DNA of 64,000 bases from Symsagittifera roscoffensis (Eukaryota > Xenacoelomorpha > Acoela > Convolutidae). The stretch lies in the NCBI RefSeq assembly GCF_963678635.1, contig NC_087068.1, positions 35,285,436 to 35,349,435 of the forward strand, written 5' to 3'. The notes beneath the pieces are model-generated. The model was not told the origin of the DNA, did not search any database, and saw nothing but the letters and a program-made list of their open reading frames with translations. The position numbers and the translations under genes are program-made. Positions 32,201-44,200 of the stretch are shown one piece after another; positions within the stretch are counted from its first letter, which is position 1, and each line of letters opens with the position of its first letter.

Positions 32201-34677
32201 TGACCTGGCTACAGTTCTCTGCATCCTATCAGCTGTATACAGGTTAGCCCACACCCCCCACATTGTTACCCACGAAACCACACGTGGACATTTCATATTT
32301 CATCCACCGGTGTTGTAACCGAGGGGGGGGGGGGGGGGGTGGGTTGGAGGGTGACTTGTTAGTTCATCTATAAGAATAGGTGTAAATTAGCGCTTCAAGC
32401 AGAAATCGAAATTTTAAACAAAGTTGAAGAGAAATTTTTCAGTCGACTTACATAAATAGCAAGAAACATTTGGGTCGTCACCCTTCGCAAATTCAAACTT
32501 GCTGTAAAATTGAACCTGATAGTGTTTTACAGAATCATATGGTAAATTCAACTGATAGTTTCGTCGTTTTAGAGCTCAGAATAAGTTGGAGGAAGCGAAG
32601 GCGATTTTGGGAGAGGCACTGGAAATCAGGAAGGAGAAACTGGCCGAGGAGCATCCTATGACTGGAGCAGTGCACAACAACCTGGCAGTGGTGATGAGCA
32701 TGACGGGGCAGAACAAGGACGGCAAAGACCACTGTCTCAAGGCCATCGCCATCAAAGAGAAGAGCGGGGGATCCGGCTGCGAGTTTGATATAGGCGCCAT
32801 GCACAGGAACCTGGCCAGAATGCAGAGAAAACTGAAAGATTTGGACGGGGTGAGGTATTCAATCAATATTACTTGTTGAGAACAAGTGATGCTGATTGAT
32901 ATCATTTCTGGCAATTTTTCCTGTTTCGCCCACCTTGCAAGAGCATCACTTTTATGATGTACTGAGTGATTTTTTAAAGTTAAGTATGAAGAACAAATAC
33001 GTTTGTCATGACTTATCTAGTGTGAACGTTAATTTTCGTAACAATGGGGCAATGTACAGAAGCATATAGCTTTAAAATTTGCTGGATGAGCCATATTTTG
33101 GTAGCTGCCTTTTTTTTATAAATAAGTTAATTAGATTTGGGACAAATGATGTTTTCAGGGTATTGAGTCTCTGAACACGGCCCTCACAATATTCCGGAAG
33201 AAGCTGAAGGCAGACGACCCCGAAGTGATCAAGACGAAGAATGATCTGGTGATTGTCTTACATATCCAGTCAGTTTATTAAGCAAAAGTTGGAGCAAGTA
33301 ATTGAAGTCTTGTATTCTTTCAGGGAGTCTTTCTAACTGAAAATGATAAACTGGAAGAAGCGGAAAACGTCTTCTCAAATGTCATCAAAAACGCCATAAC
33401 ATTCCAAGGATCAAGTAAGTGTGGGACACCTTAGCCATCAATCATCAATTTTGAAGAAAAATATTGAAAAGTGCTCTTATTAGCTATGGACAGCGACGGA
33501 GAGGAGGTCGTCTATCGTTTCTCTATCAAACTAAATGATTTTATCTGCCAAATTAATGGATCAATAGTTCTTTCATATTACATACCCCGATTAGTACATC
33601 CCCCAATCACATAGCTTCTTTTTTCATGGTGGGGCTATAATTCACTTTCTGCTAGGTGAAATAGAGCCCCACCAAGAATATTGCAAGAATAAAGTGAACT
33701 ATATCCCCGCCGTTATTGGGAAGAAACAGGTTGTTTTTTGTTCATTTTTTGATTGATAAGCTTATCAGTTTTTGATTGCGTTTTGTGTAGAGTGATCCGG
33801 AGGAGATGCCGGAAGAGGAGGGAGTCCACGCACATGGGGATCAGATGTGGCAGAGAGTCGAGCCTATTCCCAGGTGACCGCAGCGACATCCCATATCTTT
33901 CATCCTTTCTAACTCTTTAGTTTCCCTCATTTAAAAAAAAGGTGAGTATAAATTTCACGGAGAGTCGACCTCGTATAATATCATTTGACAAAGCTATGCG
34001 ATTAACAAAAATAGGTTACAAAAACTACAAACGAGTAATTTTACAGCTAAATTAAGAAGATTTTTTGCAGAGATGACTTGTCAGCAACTTGTAAAAATCT
34101 TGCCAAGGCCTACAATAAAGAGGGAAAAGGCGACGCTGTGAAAGCGATGGATGATTTTGGGAACAGAGTTGCTAAAAATCAGTTAGATATGGAAGCGAGA
34201 AATGCCCTTAAAGCGTTGCTCCAGTCTGGTGGTAATGAGGTGCCTAGAATATCAACATCCAACTCTGGGTCCGGATCTGGATCCAATGCAATGTCGGGGT
34301 CAAAAATGTCTGGATCAAACGCCATGTCAGGATCGAGATTGTCGGCCTCCCACGCAATGTCGGGTTCCAGACTATCAGGGTCTCAGGCGATGTCCGGCTC
34401 TCGGTTATCTGGCTCTGGGGCAATGTCCGGCTCTCGAGTATCTGGCTCTGGAGCAATGTCTGGATCTCGGGTATCTGGCTCTGGAGCAATGTCTGGCTCT
34501 CGGGTATCTGGTTCGGGCGCAATGTCTGGATCTAAAATGTCAGGTTCAAATGCTATGTCGGGATCGCGAGTGTCTGGAAGTCGTCCAGGGAAGTTGTCGT
34601 CGAGAGTTTCAGGTCCTCCAAAAGGCTCTGCCAAAGATTCCAAAGATGACGATAAAAGTACGAAAGTTGATTGGTGA
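26274..34677 (+). CDS. Kinesin light chain-like protein, 14 exons, 1109 aa
   Basis: Exons: 26274-26334, 26453-26572, 26708-28073, 28348-28426, 30742-30921, 31431-31521, 31681-31713, 32014-32242, 32573-32849, 33159-33248, 33324-33414, 33484-33506, 33791-33873, 34071-34677. All introns are GT-AG, phases agree, and the total of 3330 nt is divisible by three. Kinesin light chains bind kinesin-1 heavy chain through a coiled coil and cargo through TPR repeats. The family hallmark is exon 5, LKAQVKRLCQENAWLRE. Exons 8-11 give TPR units (VPLCKKAYADIEKELGEGHP, HNNLAVV, KTKNDLGVFL), exon 13 has the HAHGDQMW segment, and exon 14 the last TPR. Oddities are about 400 residues of DDLGKS-type repeats before the coiled coil, a Ser/Gly-rich repeat tail and divergence from ordinary KLC, so it is probably a fast-evolving paralogue. 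Weak points are exon 2 (donor GTTAGA) and the 23-nt exon 12 (donor GTCGTC), without which the phase breaks. Confidence 0.85.
26750..27815 (+). repeat. Coding minisatellite: about 40 GADDLGKSG-type units
   Basis: Exon 3 is almost wholly a tandem array of 27- or 30-bp units encoding GADDLGKSG or GGADDLGKSG. Variants include DDLGGS, DDLGGT, DELGGT and ADGLGKS. A homogeneous run of DDLGGS units lies at about 27340-27440, which suggests recent local duplication. The protein product would be acidic and flexible. Because the unit is a multiple of three, other frames are also open, including a 495-codon antisense one. Confidence 0.9.
28740..28935 (+). repeat. (TATG)n and (TG)n microsatellites in intron 4
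   Basis: Imperfect tatg/taatg repeats cover about 28750-28872 and pass into a (gt)n run at about 28886-28930. They lie in the 2.3-kb intron between exons 4 and 5 of the kinesin-light-chain-like gene. Confidence 0.85.
29104..29640 (+). repeat. Dispersed non-coding repeat R1, copy A (in intron 4)
   Basis: It starts attgttccgactttcg and ends cgagcagtcttg. It has a hairpin near the 5' end, a short inverted pair gttccgac / gtcggaac (29107-29114 and near 29609-29616) and a hairpin cagg-ac-ttcg-ccctg near the 3' end. There is no coding capacity. Other copies lie at 40697-41220 (reverse), 45822-46342, 47153-47683 and, diverged, 56935-57342. It is probably a non-autonomous DNA element (MITE-like). 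Confidence 0.75.
30030..30380 (+). repeat. Diverged fragment of repeat R2 in intron 4
   Basis: The bases around 30044-30075 (caatcggttgctgtgcaagt) and 30350-30370 (cttgctcgcttaactcgctc) resemble 58785-58815 and 59170-59195 of the R2 repeat at the right end of the window. The similarity is patchy, so this is an old copy. Confidence 0.4.
32323..32339 (+). repeat. 17-base G run in an intron
   Basis: An uninterrupted G17 tract lies 80 bases into the intron after exon 8. It can form a G-quadruplex and is prone to sequencing length errors. Confidence 0.8.
34256..34600 (+). repeat. Ser/Gly coding repeat at the KLC C-terminus
   Basis: Tandem units of about 10 codons encode AMSGSRVSGSG-type segments (about 11 units) after the last TPR in exon 14. 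Codons vary (tcg, tct, tca), so the protein pattern is kept while the DNA drifts. The tail is likely disordered and could be phosphorylated, as KLC tails often are. Confidence 0.85.
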
Positions 34678-34719
34678 TGAAACTAATTAAAATCAAACTA
34701 TTTCTCAAAAGCAAACTAT

Positions 34720-34725
34720 AATAAA
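34720..34725 (+). terminator. Polyadenylation signal AATAAA of the KLC-like gene
   Basis: A canonical AATAAA lies 43 bases after the TGA stop (34675-34677), giving a short 3' UTR. GT/T-rich sequence follows at 34735-34755. Confidence 0.7.
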
Positions 34726-37280
34726 GTCGTAATTGTAGTTAATTTGTTTTTATTAATTCAAAACGTTAAATTATTTTGATGGATGGTCTCATTGGAGACA
34801 TGAATTTTATCCAGGTAGTGAGTTTATTGTAAAAAATCTTGCTGCAGTCAGTATACATATGTATTTATTCCATTGGTTTCCTAGTTAATTTATTACTCCA
34901 AATAGCAAGCGTTATCAAATCGGAACAGACTTTTTGCAGGTAAAAAAGAACGGCTTACAGACGGTAATCTCGTTCAAAGTGCGCATTTTTTGGTACACTG
35001 GTTCGGAAGGAAACTTCTAAGCCTAAGACGACAAATTACAAATCCAGATGAGACCTTCTTTTTAAGAGTTAATAATCCAAGTGAAAATAATTTTTTTTTT
35101 ATTTTTAACTTTAGTTCCCTTCTTTTGTTTGGGCAAAATCCACTATCGAACAGCAAAAATGTAACGAACACAAAGTCGTGAGCAAATGCAAATATTTAAA
35201 GATGTATATGTAAATATGTTAAGGGTATTGCATCCATGTACTAGAATTTCGCTTCGCTAATAACTTGGGTCACAGAATGGTGAATATGTAGAAAGAAATT
35301 TGAAATGGTAAATTTTTAATTATGCAGTGTACTTGTGTAGCCTATATAGGGCTTGCATTGTAGCGGGTAAATGCAAATCTTTTCTTGATTTTTTCTACTG
35401 AAAATGTTTCGCATGTTCTTTTTAACTGGGTACCAGTCTTTTTAAAAAAATTTAACTCAACTAAGATTGTTTGTAAGTTTGAAATCATTTCTTCGACCTT
35501 CTTCGAAAAACGACAGAAATCATTAGAAAAAAATTCGAAATTTTTGTCAATTTTATTTTGAATTTATTTTGCTACTTCAAAAAAGGTTCAAATGTTTTCC
35601 TCCATACTTTATGATTGCCTTGTTCTTATCGAACTTTTTTTCATCGAAGGCAATCAAAATGCAAATTTTTTAATGCAATTTTCAATCAATTTTTTCGGCA
35701 ATTGATTTTTGTTTTGCTTTCTAGCTTGTTTAATTTGGTAGCACGCTAAACTCTACAAGTAAAAAACTCGTTTTCAGAAAGCCTTAAGTGATATCAGATC
35801 ACAAATTACCTTCTAGATTAATTAATTCATATTTTGCTTGTAATTTTCAGAAATTTTTAAATGCATAATAAGAAAATTGGTTCGTTTGCGCTATTTCTTT
35901 CTAGTGCAGTTAATGTTTTTCTCACCTGTTGTCTTTCGTTCATAAGCAATTCATGTTTAGGGAGGATACATTGATTTAGGTGTTAAGTCTTTGAACTCAA
36001 CTTACAGCAATTTTTGGTCCTAATTTTTTGTTATGTCCAAAGACTTGCGTGCAATTTACTCAATGTATTGGCACATCGAATTTTTGACAAAAAGTGAAAT
36101 AAAACATTTTTTCTAGATTAAAATCCAATGTTTGGTTTTGTTTGAAAAATCCAAGTTTTGCCAGCATTGTTATCGGTCAGAAAATTTTAATGCTAATGAA
36201 ATGCTGGTTGTGGTGTTCCGCCACAGGTTTTCATCAAAGTTTCATTTAGCTTTAAGTATTTGAAGTGCTGCAAAGCTCAGCTTCGCCTGTGGTTAGTTAT
36301 CTGTTAACACTTCCAGATTCTGTCCCATTTAGTTTAAATAACAATTTGACCTTTGCACCCAATCTGGATTCGAGTCGGGCGTCCCATATTTTTATGTATG
36401 CTATTGAAATTATTTTTTGGTTAAATTGAAAAGGCCAATTTTCGTTTGTCTGCTCAAATTTTGTCGGCAAAAAGTTGCCAAATCACGCACTTACCTGTGC
36501 TTTGAGAAACTTTGCTAGAAGATGCAAGTGTTGATCATTCTAGTTTCAAGAGGGCCTTGATTGATGTATGAAAAGTATACACAATTTTTTTTTCGGTTTA
36601 GCTGGTGTATACTTGAAAGATCGTTAGGCTCGTCACGACTAGCTTGTGCTGTGAGCAACTTCAAATGTAACTGCAAATATCGGTCATTGTATCTTCAGAC
36701 GGGAATTAAAACATTTTTTTGATAAAATCAAAGTTTGCGTTCTTTTTTTTCTGTTGAAAATTGTTAGATTTGTTCCCTCTTTGTAAGTTTTGCTGCGTCG
36801 ATAATTATATCATACAACGCAAGACAATTATATATTTGCGAAAGTTTTGTTGTCGCTTTACCGAATCGTTTTTAAAAAATTCATGAACTGAAGCAAGCAG
36901 AAATCAGTTTACTTGTTTGAAATCGTAGTTTTCTCTAAGCAAACAACTAAAAATTGAATGAACTCAAATTCCGATAGCAAAAAATTTAAGTCGAAAGTTT
37001 ATTGTTTTTAATAATCTGTTAACCGCAGATTTCGTAATAAAAACTCTGAGATCAGTTTTTACTAGTAAAAAACTGGTTATCTGTAAATTCGCTTCGACCA
37101 GGTAATTTATATTTATTTCAAAAGATCTGAGCAAACGAACTTGAATAAAGAATACCAGAATGGATTAGAACAGAAAGTTTGAATAATTTGTTTCATGAAT
37201 TTTGCGGTATAAAGAGTTTCAGTAAAAACTCAAATTTCAGTAGCGCATTTTTGGTTTTTTGTTTGCCAAAATTGAGTTGT

Positions 37281-37494
37281 GAGACACAGCAAATTTTTAT
37301 TGCGTTTAAAAGCGATTTTTAACTGGCTTCAAAAAATCTATCAAAACTGAATTTTTTTAAATGCTCATCGAAAATGGTTCTGTGAAAGAGACACAGCAAA
37401 TTTTTATTGCGTTTAAAAGCGATTTTTAACTGGCTTCAAAAAATCTAACAAAACTGAATTTTTTTAAATGCTCATCGAAAATGGTTCTCAAGTT
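37281..37494 (+). repeat. Tandem duplication, period 107 bp
   Basis: The unit starting gagacacagcaaattttt at 37281 is repeated at 37388 with near identity through aaaatggttct. The close match marks it as recent. Confidence 0.85.
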
Positions 37495-37554
37495 TTGTGA
37501 AAGTGACAAACCATTAGTTTCATAGAAACAGACTTGTTAACGTGACGCGATAAT

Positions 37555-37895
37555 TGAGGCCCGGCCCGATATAATTCAAGTCGAGCCCGTTGGCGGCCCG
37601 ATAAACGGAATTTGTTAAATATCGGCCCGTTGATGCTTTTTTGGTGAAAAACAAATTTGTTTCAAAACAATTTTAATTAATTGTTTTACTTATTTATAAA
37701 GACCTTTTTTAAAAGCTATGGTAACCATTTCAATTGCCTCAACGGTTGTAGTTGTGAACGTAGTAGTCATGTCGTTTAGCAAGCTGTACAGTGCGCACTG
37801 AAACAACATTGGTTAGTCAAAAAAACTTAAGGCCCGTTGACAAAAGTGAAAACCTCGGACCGTTGAGGCCCACGGGTGGCCCGGCCCGTTGACAA
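37555..37895. repeat. Cluster of ggcccg(t/a)tga motifs
   Basis: The strings ggcccggcccg (37558 and 37878 regions) and cccgttga (37627, 37833 and 37885 regions) recur in otherwise AT-rich DNA. It may be an old element with GC-rich ends; the nature is not clear. Confidence 0.4.
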
Positions 37896-38661
37896 GTATG
37901 CATAGAAAAACTTCTTTGCAAAACAGTATAATTTTAGAAGTAAAATTGCTCTCCAGTACTTTGTACAAGTTATCAGCATGGGTTTAAATCTGAAAAATTT
38001 TAATAGTTTTCGCTGGCTGGTAGTTATCATTCAATTTTGGCAAATTCAAATATGTTTAGTTTTTTTGCGCCAAAGCATAACAAAAACGAATTAAGTTAGC
38101 ATCCGAAATTTTGCCGTCAACAAATTCAAAAGTGTTAAAGAAATCAATCAAGGAAATAAAGACCAAAATTTTTTTGTATAATCAAGGGAAAATGCAGAAA
38201 TTGTTCTGCAAAAAAGGCAGCTAAATGCTGAAAAAGGCATCAAAATGCAGAATTAATATCCGAAGTCTTGTTAATTTTTGGATATTGTTCAAAATTTGTT
38301 GTTTTATTACATTGTAGCCTGACTGGTCACCGCACTGTTGAGAATATTTTTTGTTTTTCGAAAACCATAAAACGTTTCGGTAAGACAGGTGCTGCAAAAT
38401 TTAGAAACTTTCATTGTTAACGTTTAATCAACGCGGTCTGTTTTGGTATAATATTGACATAATTTCGATTGCTATTTGATTTTTTTTTTAGTACTCGCTC
38501 AATGTCGTCTTCAAAAATTACTGCAAGGGTGAAATCAGCAAGCTCAAATTCGAATTTAGATAGACGGCATAGTTTTATTTTAAAAAGTTGCAGAAAATTT
38601 TTTTAACTGCTGTTTATCAATCTGTTCATTTTTAATTGCAATGATTAGGCTTTTAAACAAC

Positions 38662-39090
38662 AAAAAAGGTGAATTGCTGACTAAGTTTCAATAGTTTCTA
38701 CCTGGAGCTAAAATCAGTAACATCTTTCAGAAAAATCAAAACTGAAAAATATTTATGAGGACATGACAGCCAAAAAAGTATCAACCAATCAAAAGTTAAA
38801 TTGCTCTTTCGGTTGATGAAAAATGGACCGAACTTGACAAAAGTGATGGTTAAAAAAAAGAATACGAAAATTTTTTAAATTCTTTTTTCTATAATTTTAC
38901 TTTTACTTGTTTTACACTCGGTCCATTTTCCATCAACCCAAAGAGCAACTTGACTTTTGGTCAAAGCATAACTTTTTTTGTTTTCATTTCTTCCAGAAAA
39001 TTCATCAGCTTTTATTTTTTTGAAAGATGTTACTGATTTTAGCTGCCTGGTGAAAATTATTGAATTGTAGTCAGCAATTCACCTTTTTTC
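38662..39090. mobile_element. Fold-back element with ~170-bp arms
   Basis: The left arm (38665-38840) contains aggtgaattgctgact, taaaatcagtaacatctttc and tgaaaaatggaccgaa. The right arm (38915-39090) carries the reverse complements in reverse order (ggtccattttcc, gaaagatgttactgatttta, agtcagcaattcacct). Arms are imperfect and the centre is AT-rich without coding. It is probably an old fold-back transposon. Confidence 0.7.
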
Positions 39091-40696
39091 AGCCAGTAAA
39101 AAAAAATTTAAGCTTTTCCAAACTCGATTTAAACGCAGAGGTCAAAATAAGTTTTTGATTGAAAATTAGAAAAAAAAAACTGCATAAACAGTTTTTTTTG
39201 GTAATTGCGTAAAATAATCTATGTTATTTCAATTAATATAAACGTAAAAAATCAATTTTGGAGAGCCAGTGTGCTCTCAGCAACATAATCGAACGATGTT
39301 AAAAAAATTGCAGGTACTCCATAATTATTTTTGATAAAGCAATACTGCTACAGACAAAAATCACTCTAGATTCAATGGTGGAAACCATTTCACTCTTTTA
39401 CGCGATAAAAAATTGTTTTGTGGTCTGAAGTTTTGTCACAAATGCCAGAAAAGTTCCAAAAAATTGTTCTTTTTATGATGGCAACCCGCCCCGTAAAATT
39501 TTTTTATTAAGATTGCTTTCTGATTTTTTTTGCCGAGTTGAGGCGTTATAAAGAAGGGAAAAACAATTTCTTTCATTTGTTAACTCGTGTAATATTTTAC
39601 CAATTTTTTGTTTGAATTGCATTGATCTCCGTAAACAGCTGCGAAAAAAAATTGCTAACAATTTTTTCAATTTTTTTTCACAAGCAATGCTTGTTTTCAG
39701 TTCAGCTTTGCTTTTATTAACCTAATTAGAAACTGTATGGCCTCAGTTTGGGTCTTTTTACTGCCAATTTTTTTTGAATTATTTATCAGCATTGGTTTCA
39801 TTTATTTAAAAATAACTGAAAATTGCTGCCTAGTAAACAAAATTCAAAATCGGTGAAAAATTCAACTTTTTCTGTCCGTTTCTAAAAGCCAATAATTCAT
39901 CAGATAATTAAACATCAGATAAAATTTGTTTCTGCAGTTCATTTTTCTGAGGTTATGTGAAATGATGATTAGGAAATAAGAGTTAAACGATCGTTGATAG
40001 CCCGCTCTGAGCAAACCAGATAAACAATTTGTTTTTAATACAGCTGACAAATCTATGGAATAATCGAACGCAAACTCACTAAGTGAGTTGAATTTAAAAA
40101 CTGAAAAGTATAGTGGGTTGACTTTTAAAGCTCTCTACAGATTCTTTTGAGATTAAAATGAGCACTTTGATACAAAACCTGGGAAATAAAATGTTGCTGA
40201 TCTGTAGCTTCAGTTTAGCAAAACTGCTTCCGAGGCCTTGTTACGATGGCTGAAAAATTATCAATTTTTGTTGTACCACTTTTTTAATCCAAACACTCCC
40301 CAAAAAAAACTTTTTTTGCTTTAAACTTCAATCAATTTCTAGCACTTATTTTATTTGAGCTTCAAAGCTCGCTGCAGCTGTGAAGTTATGAAGCACAATT
40401 GAAGACCACTCTGCAGTTTCATGATGAATTTAGATAGAAAGTTGCTCTTTAAATGATCAAAAAACTTTATTTCAACTGACGCTTAAATTCTTTTCATATA
40501 AACCTATTTTGTGTTAATTCAATTTTTTAAAACCTACATAAGAACTCCATGTCTTTTTTTGTTCTGTAGTCATTTTTTTGGCTTCTTATCAGCTGTGTTT
40601 CATTATCTTAATATTAACTGAGTTTAGCTGCCTTGTAATAAAATATTCAAAGCCTGGATATGTTAAGTGGCGCCGTTTTTGTTAGCAAACAAATAT

Positions 40697-41220
40697 ACAA
40701 GACTGCTCGCATCAGTGCGAAGTCCTGAATGTTCCGACTGCCTTTTAATGTTTATGGAGCAGTAATAACATAAAAAATTTATTTAACAAAGAAAATTCAA
40801 TTTAAAAAAATTGAGAACTTTTGTGAAAATCATCTCCCCAGACGCCATATAAAGAAAGAATATATAAATTTTAATCCTAGTTACAAATCAATAATGGCAG
40901 ATAAGCTTCTCTCTATCAGTTTGCAACAATTTCTAAGACGGATTAGATTTCCGCTTACGCGTTAATAGCGCGAAATATATCGCGCGTTAATTGTCCCACA
41001 TTGTCCAAAATGGCAAACTTTAATCCCCATAACTTTACGAAAAATGATCATAGGTGAAATATCTTTTTGAATTTAAGCTCAGGAAAACAATACCTTTTGA
41101 AAGATATTTAAAAATTCTGTCAAAAATGGCTAGTTAAAAAGTCGAAATTTGTCTGAAGAAAAAAAAGCCCACCCCGAGCACAAATATTCCGTTACTTTCG
41201 TTACAAAAGTCGGAACAATT
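40697..41220 (-). repeat. Dispersed non-coding repeat R1, copy B (reverse)
   Basis: It reads acaagactgctcgcatcag at its left end and cggaacaatt at its right end, the reverse complement of the R1 consensus. The internal block with ttaacgcgcgata and the cgaaatata palindrome region is conserved. Confidence 0.75.
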
Positions 41221-44200
41221 ACAGAAAACATCCTCGCATAACGAGCTGAACTAGCAAGTTGAAAATCTAGCAGGTTGAATTTTGAATCTAATTTCACATG
41301 CCGATATGCAACTTAATTTTGAGTTTTGCCTGATGATGGTAATAACTGATGATAATGTGGGATATACAAACTATTTTTCTAAGAGGGCTCAGAATGCACG
41401 GCAAACTACATCAAGGAGAAAAATTGGCTTCTAGTTTCGTTTCACGCTTAAAAGTTTTGTTCTCAAACAGTCGAATCAACGCAGCGGGTTCGATCTGTCC
41501 ATTTTTATCAATGCAGCAAAGAGTGTCAGCTTCGATGTCATGCACGGCATTTTCACGCATAAAACAAAAAACTACCTAGCTGCAGTTTAACGCATGAGTG
41601 AAATAATCTGGCTTCTCACGCTCACAAGTAAGAGCCATACCCAGCCATAACTAATTGATACCCAGCCATAAGTAATGCAGATTGTTTTTCCGAAGTCTTT
41701 TTGCTCAAGTTGAAATGTTGTTCTTTTGGTGGTGTACATGTAAAACATTTTGAAGTGCTTTTGGAAGCAGCAAGTTAAGGTTGCACTCCGTATCATCATC
41801 TGTCTTGGTATGATCCCGAAAATTTTTTTGGTTGTCAGCCGAGGTCTCTTTTTTCCTTTCTTCGATGCTGTTTTAATCAATATACGTTTTGTTAATGATG
41901 TTTTCAATTTTCCTGTAAGCCTTCAAGAGCTTTCTTTGAACTGTTTTTCACTTTTACAGGGTTTCTGAAGAATGCCTCACCCAAACTTCCACTGGAGCAC
42001 GGCAATAAAACAAAATCTATTTCCAGTTTACTCAGGTTCTTGTGTTTAAGGCAGGGCATCTTTTTCCAGTGTCCTCAATTTTTGACAACTTCGTTTTCAT
42101 TTCTTTAAAATTTTGGATATTTTTTTGGACTTTTTCAATTTTTCTCAAGTAAATCGTTCCTCAGTGATAATATTTACATCGATTCCCAAAAACTAAACAA
42201 AGCGCGTCTTCTGTTACAGCTTCTCTTTCCCAAAAGAACAAACATTTGTACGGCTTACTTGACCGTCTTAGTCCTCGAATAACATCATCACAGTAAATCA
42301 AACCAATTTCTCTATTTACCAAGCACTCTACCAACTGATTGAAACCTAATTGGCTTCAAATTCATAGCTTTTTTTCACTTTTGATCAGGTTTTATTACTG
42401 GTTTAATGTGAGTTTTGAAAATCACTGCAAAAGTTGAATAATTAATTTCAAAATAAACTCACTCTCTAAAACTCTAAAATCGAACTTGAAAACAGATTTG
42501 TTTTCTTAAACTTACGAAAAAAAAATCTTTGATTGCAATAGCTGCTTGTTTTATGTTCTGTCCAGTTTTATATGTTCAGTCTAATAAACTTATTTCGCCC
42601 GAGAGACCGAAATTAATTCTTTGAGATCGAAAATTCGAAACAAAATTTCGGAACTGTGTTAGAAATCTGTTTTGATTTAATCAAAAAGTTTGAACAATTT
42701 CTTGGACCCAAGCTGCGTTGCATTCACTCTCTAAAACGAAATAAGTTTACTCTCTGAACGAAATCGGACTTGAAGAAACATATGCTGTTTTGAATTTCAA
42801 AAAAGCTGTGATTACAACAGCCGCATGTTTTAGGTGCATGCTACTAAAAACTCAGCTAAAGCTGGAGGTACTTGTTTGTTAATTTTTGAGTTTGTTGTTC
42901 TAAGGCGGGATGAAATAGGTAATTTCAAAATTGAAACATTAGCTTTACCCAAAATCTTATCGTTTTTGTAATTTTGAAATTTTCCCAGATAAATATTTTT
43001 TTTGAATAAATTTCAGGGCGTAATGTTTTATGCACGGAACTTTTCCATGACCTGTTGCCTTGATTAAACCCTTGCTATCAGATGGAGTTGTTTTCGACAG
43101 GAGTCAAAAAGTTTCAAAAAAGTGGCAAGTAATCAACATCGACTTTTCCGAGGGTCATAAATGTTTGTGTGAAAAATTTTGGGCGCAACTGTTTATTTAG
43201 TGGGTTTCCCACAACCCATTATACCAATTGAAACCAAAACCTCAGATTTTGGAAGGTAGTTTTTGAGAAATATCAAAAAGTTTTGGAAACAGGAACAAAA
43301 TTGAAAATTTGATTTTTCTGAGAGCCATTTCTTTTTGTGAAAAAATTTTGGGCGTAACCGCTGAAGCAGGGGAGCTCATCACAACCCCCCGTTTTTTGAT
43401 TGAAATCAATAACTCAGATTTGAGAGCGTAGATTTAGGAGCGTAGATCCCATACACTTTCATAATACGTGTTTCTAACGAACGGAAATTTTTATGTACTA
43501 GATAGGCAACAGTTAAATATTGCATCGAGAAATTTCGTAAATAAATCGAGACCCGCATTGTCGAGATTTGAACAAAATTCGAGATGAAATGTACGCTGAT
43601 GCCTATCTGGGATAAAACACATAAGAAAATTAGACATATTGGAAAACGTTTCCACGCTAACACGCGATTTTGTTTTTCTAATTTGTTTGGTTGATGATTC
43701 TAGGAAAGATATTGCACTATTGTTTCAATTTCATATTTGAACCACTAATGCAATATTTAAATCTTTACTAGTGCTAGTGCAATGTTTGAATATTGCACAA
43801 GGGTTTCAAATATTACACTAATTTTTCAAATAAAAAGGCAAGTAATCAATATTGACTTTTCCGAGGGTCATAAATGTTTGTGTGGCTTGAAATCACCAAA
43901 TACGTGTGTTTTTATCAACTCAAAGAATAACTTCAAAACTAATTTTTAGAAGACACTTCTATTAGATACTTCGATTGTTCTGCTTGGTTCTATAAGGGTG
44001 AGGCATGGCAAAAAATTAATTTGAATTTATCTGTAACACTAAATAATTTTTTTTTGCGATTCTATCATGTGAAGTTATGCCTTTGGCTAACCAATTGATT
44101 CGAAAAGTCTGAATGAAATCAAGCTAGCAGAAATAAATTTAAGGAAAAAAAACAATTGAAAAAACATTTGCCCTCTCTAAGCAAACTGAGTTGCACAGTT

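Larger units (their letters stand above)
34760..40696. other. AT-rich intergenic DNA with local repeats, no gene seen
   Basis: No frame longer than about 67 codons and no recognisable domain or RNA gene is present. Contents are a 107-bp tandem duplication (37281-37494), a cluster of ggcccg motifs (37555-37895), a fold-back element (38662-39090) and diverged repeats sharing ctgaaaattgctgcc-like strings near 39830 and 40625. Confidence 0.6.
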
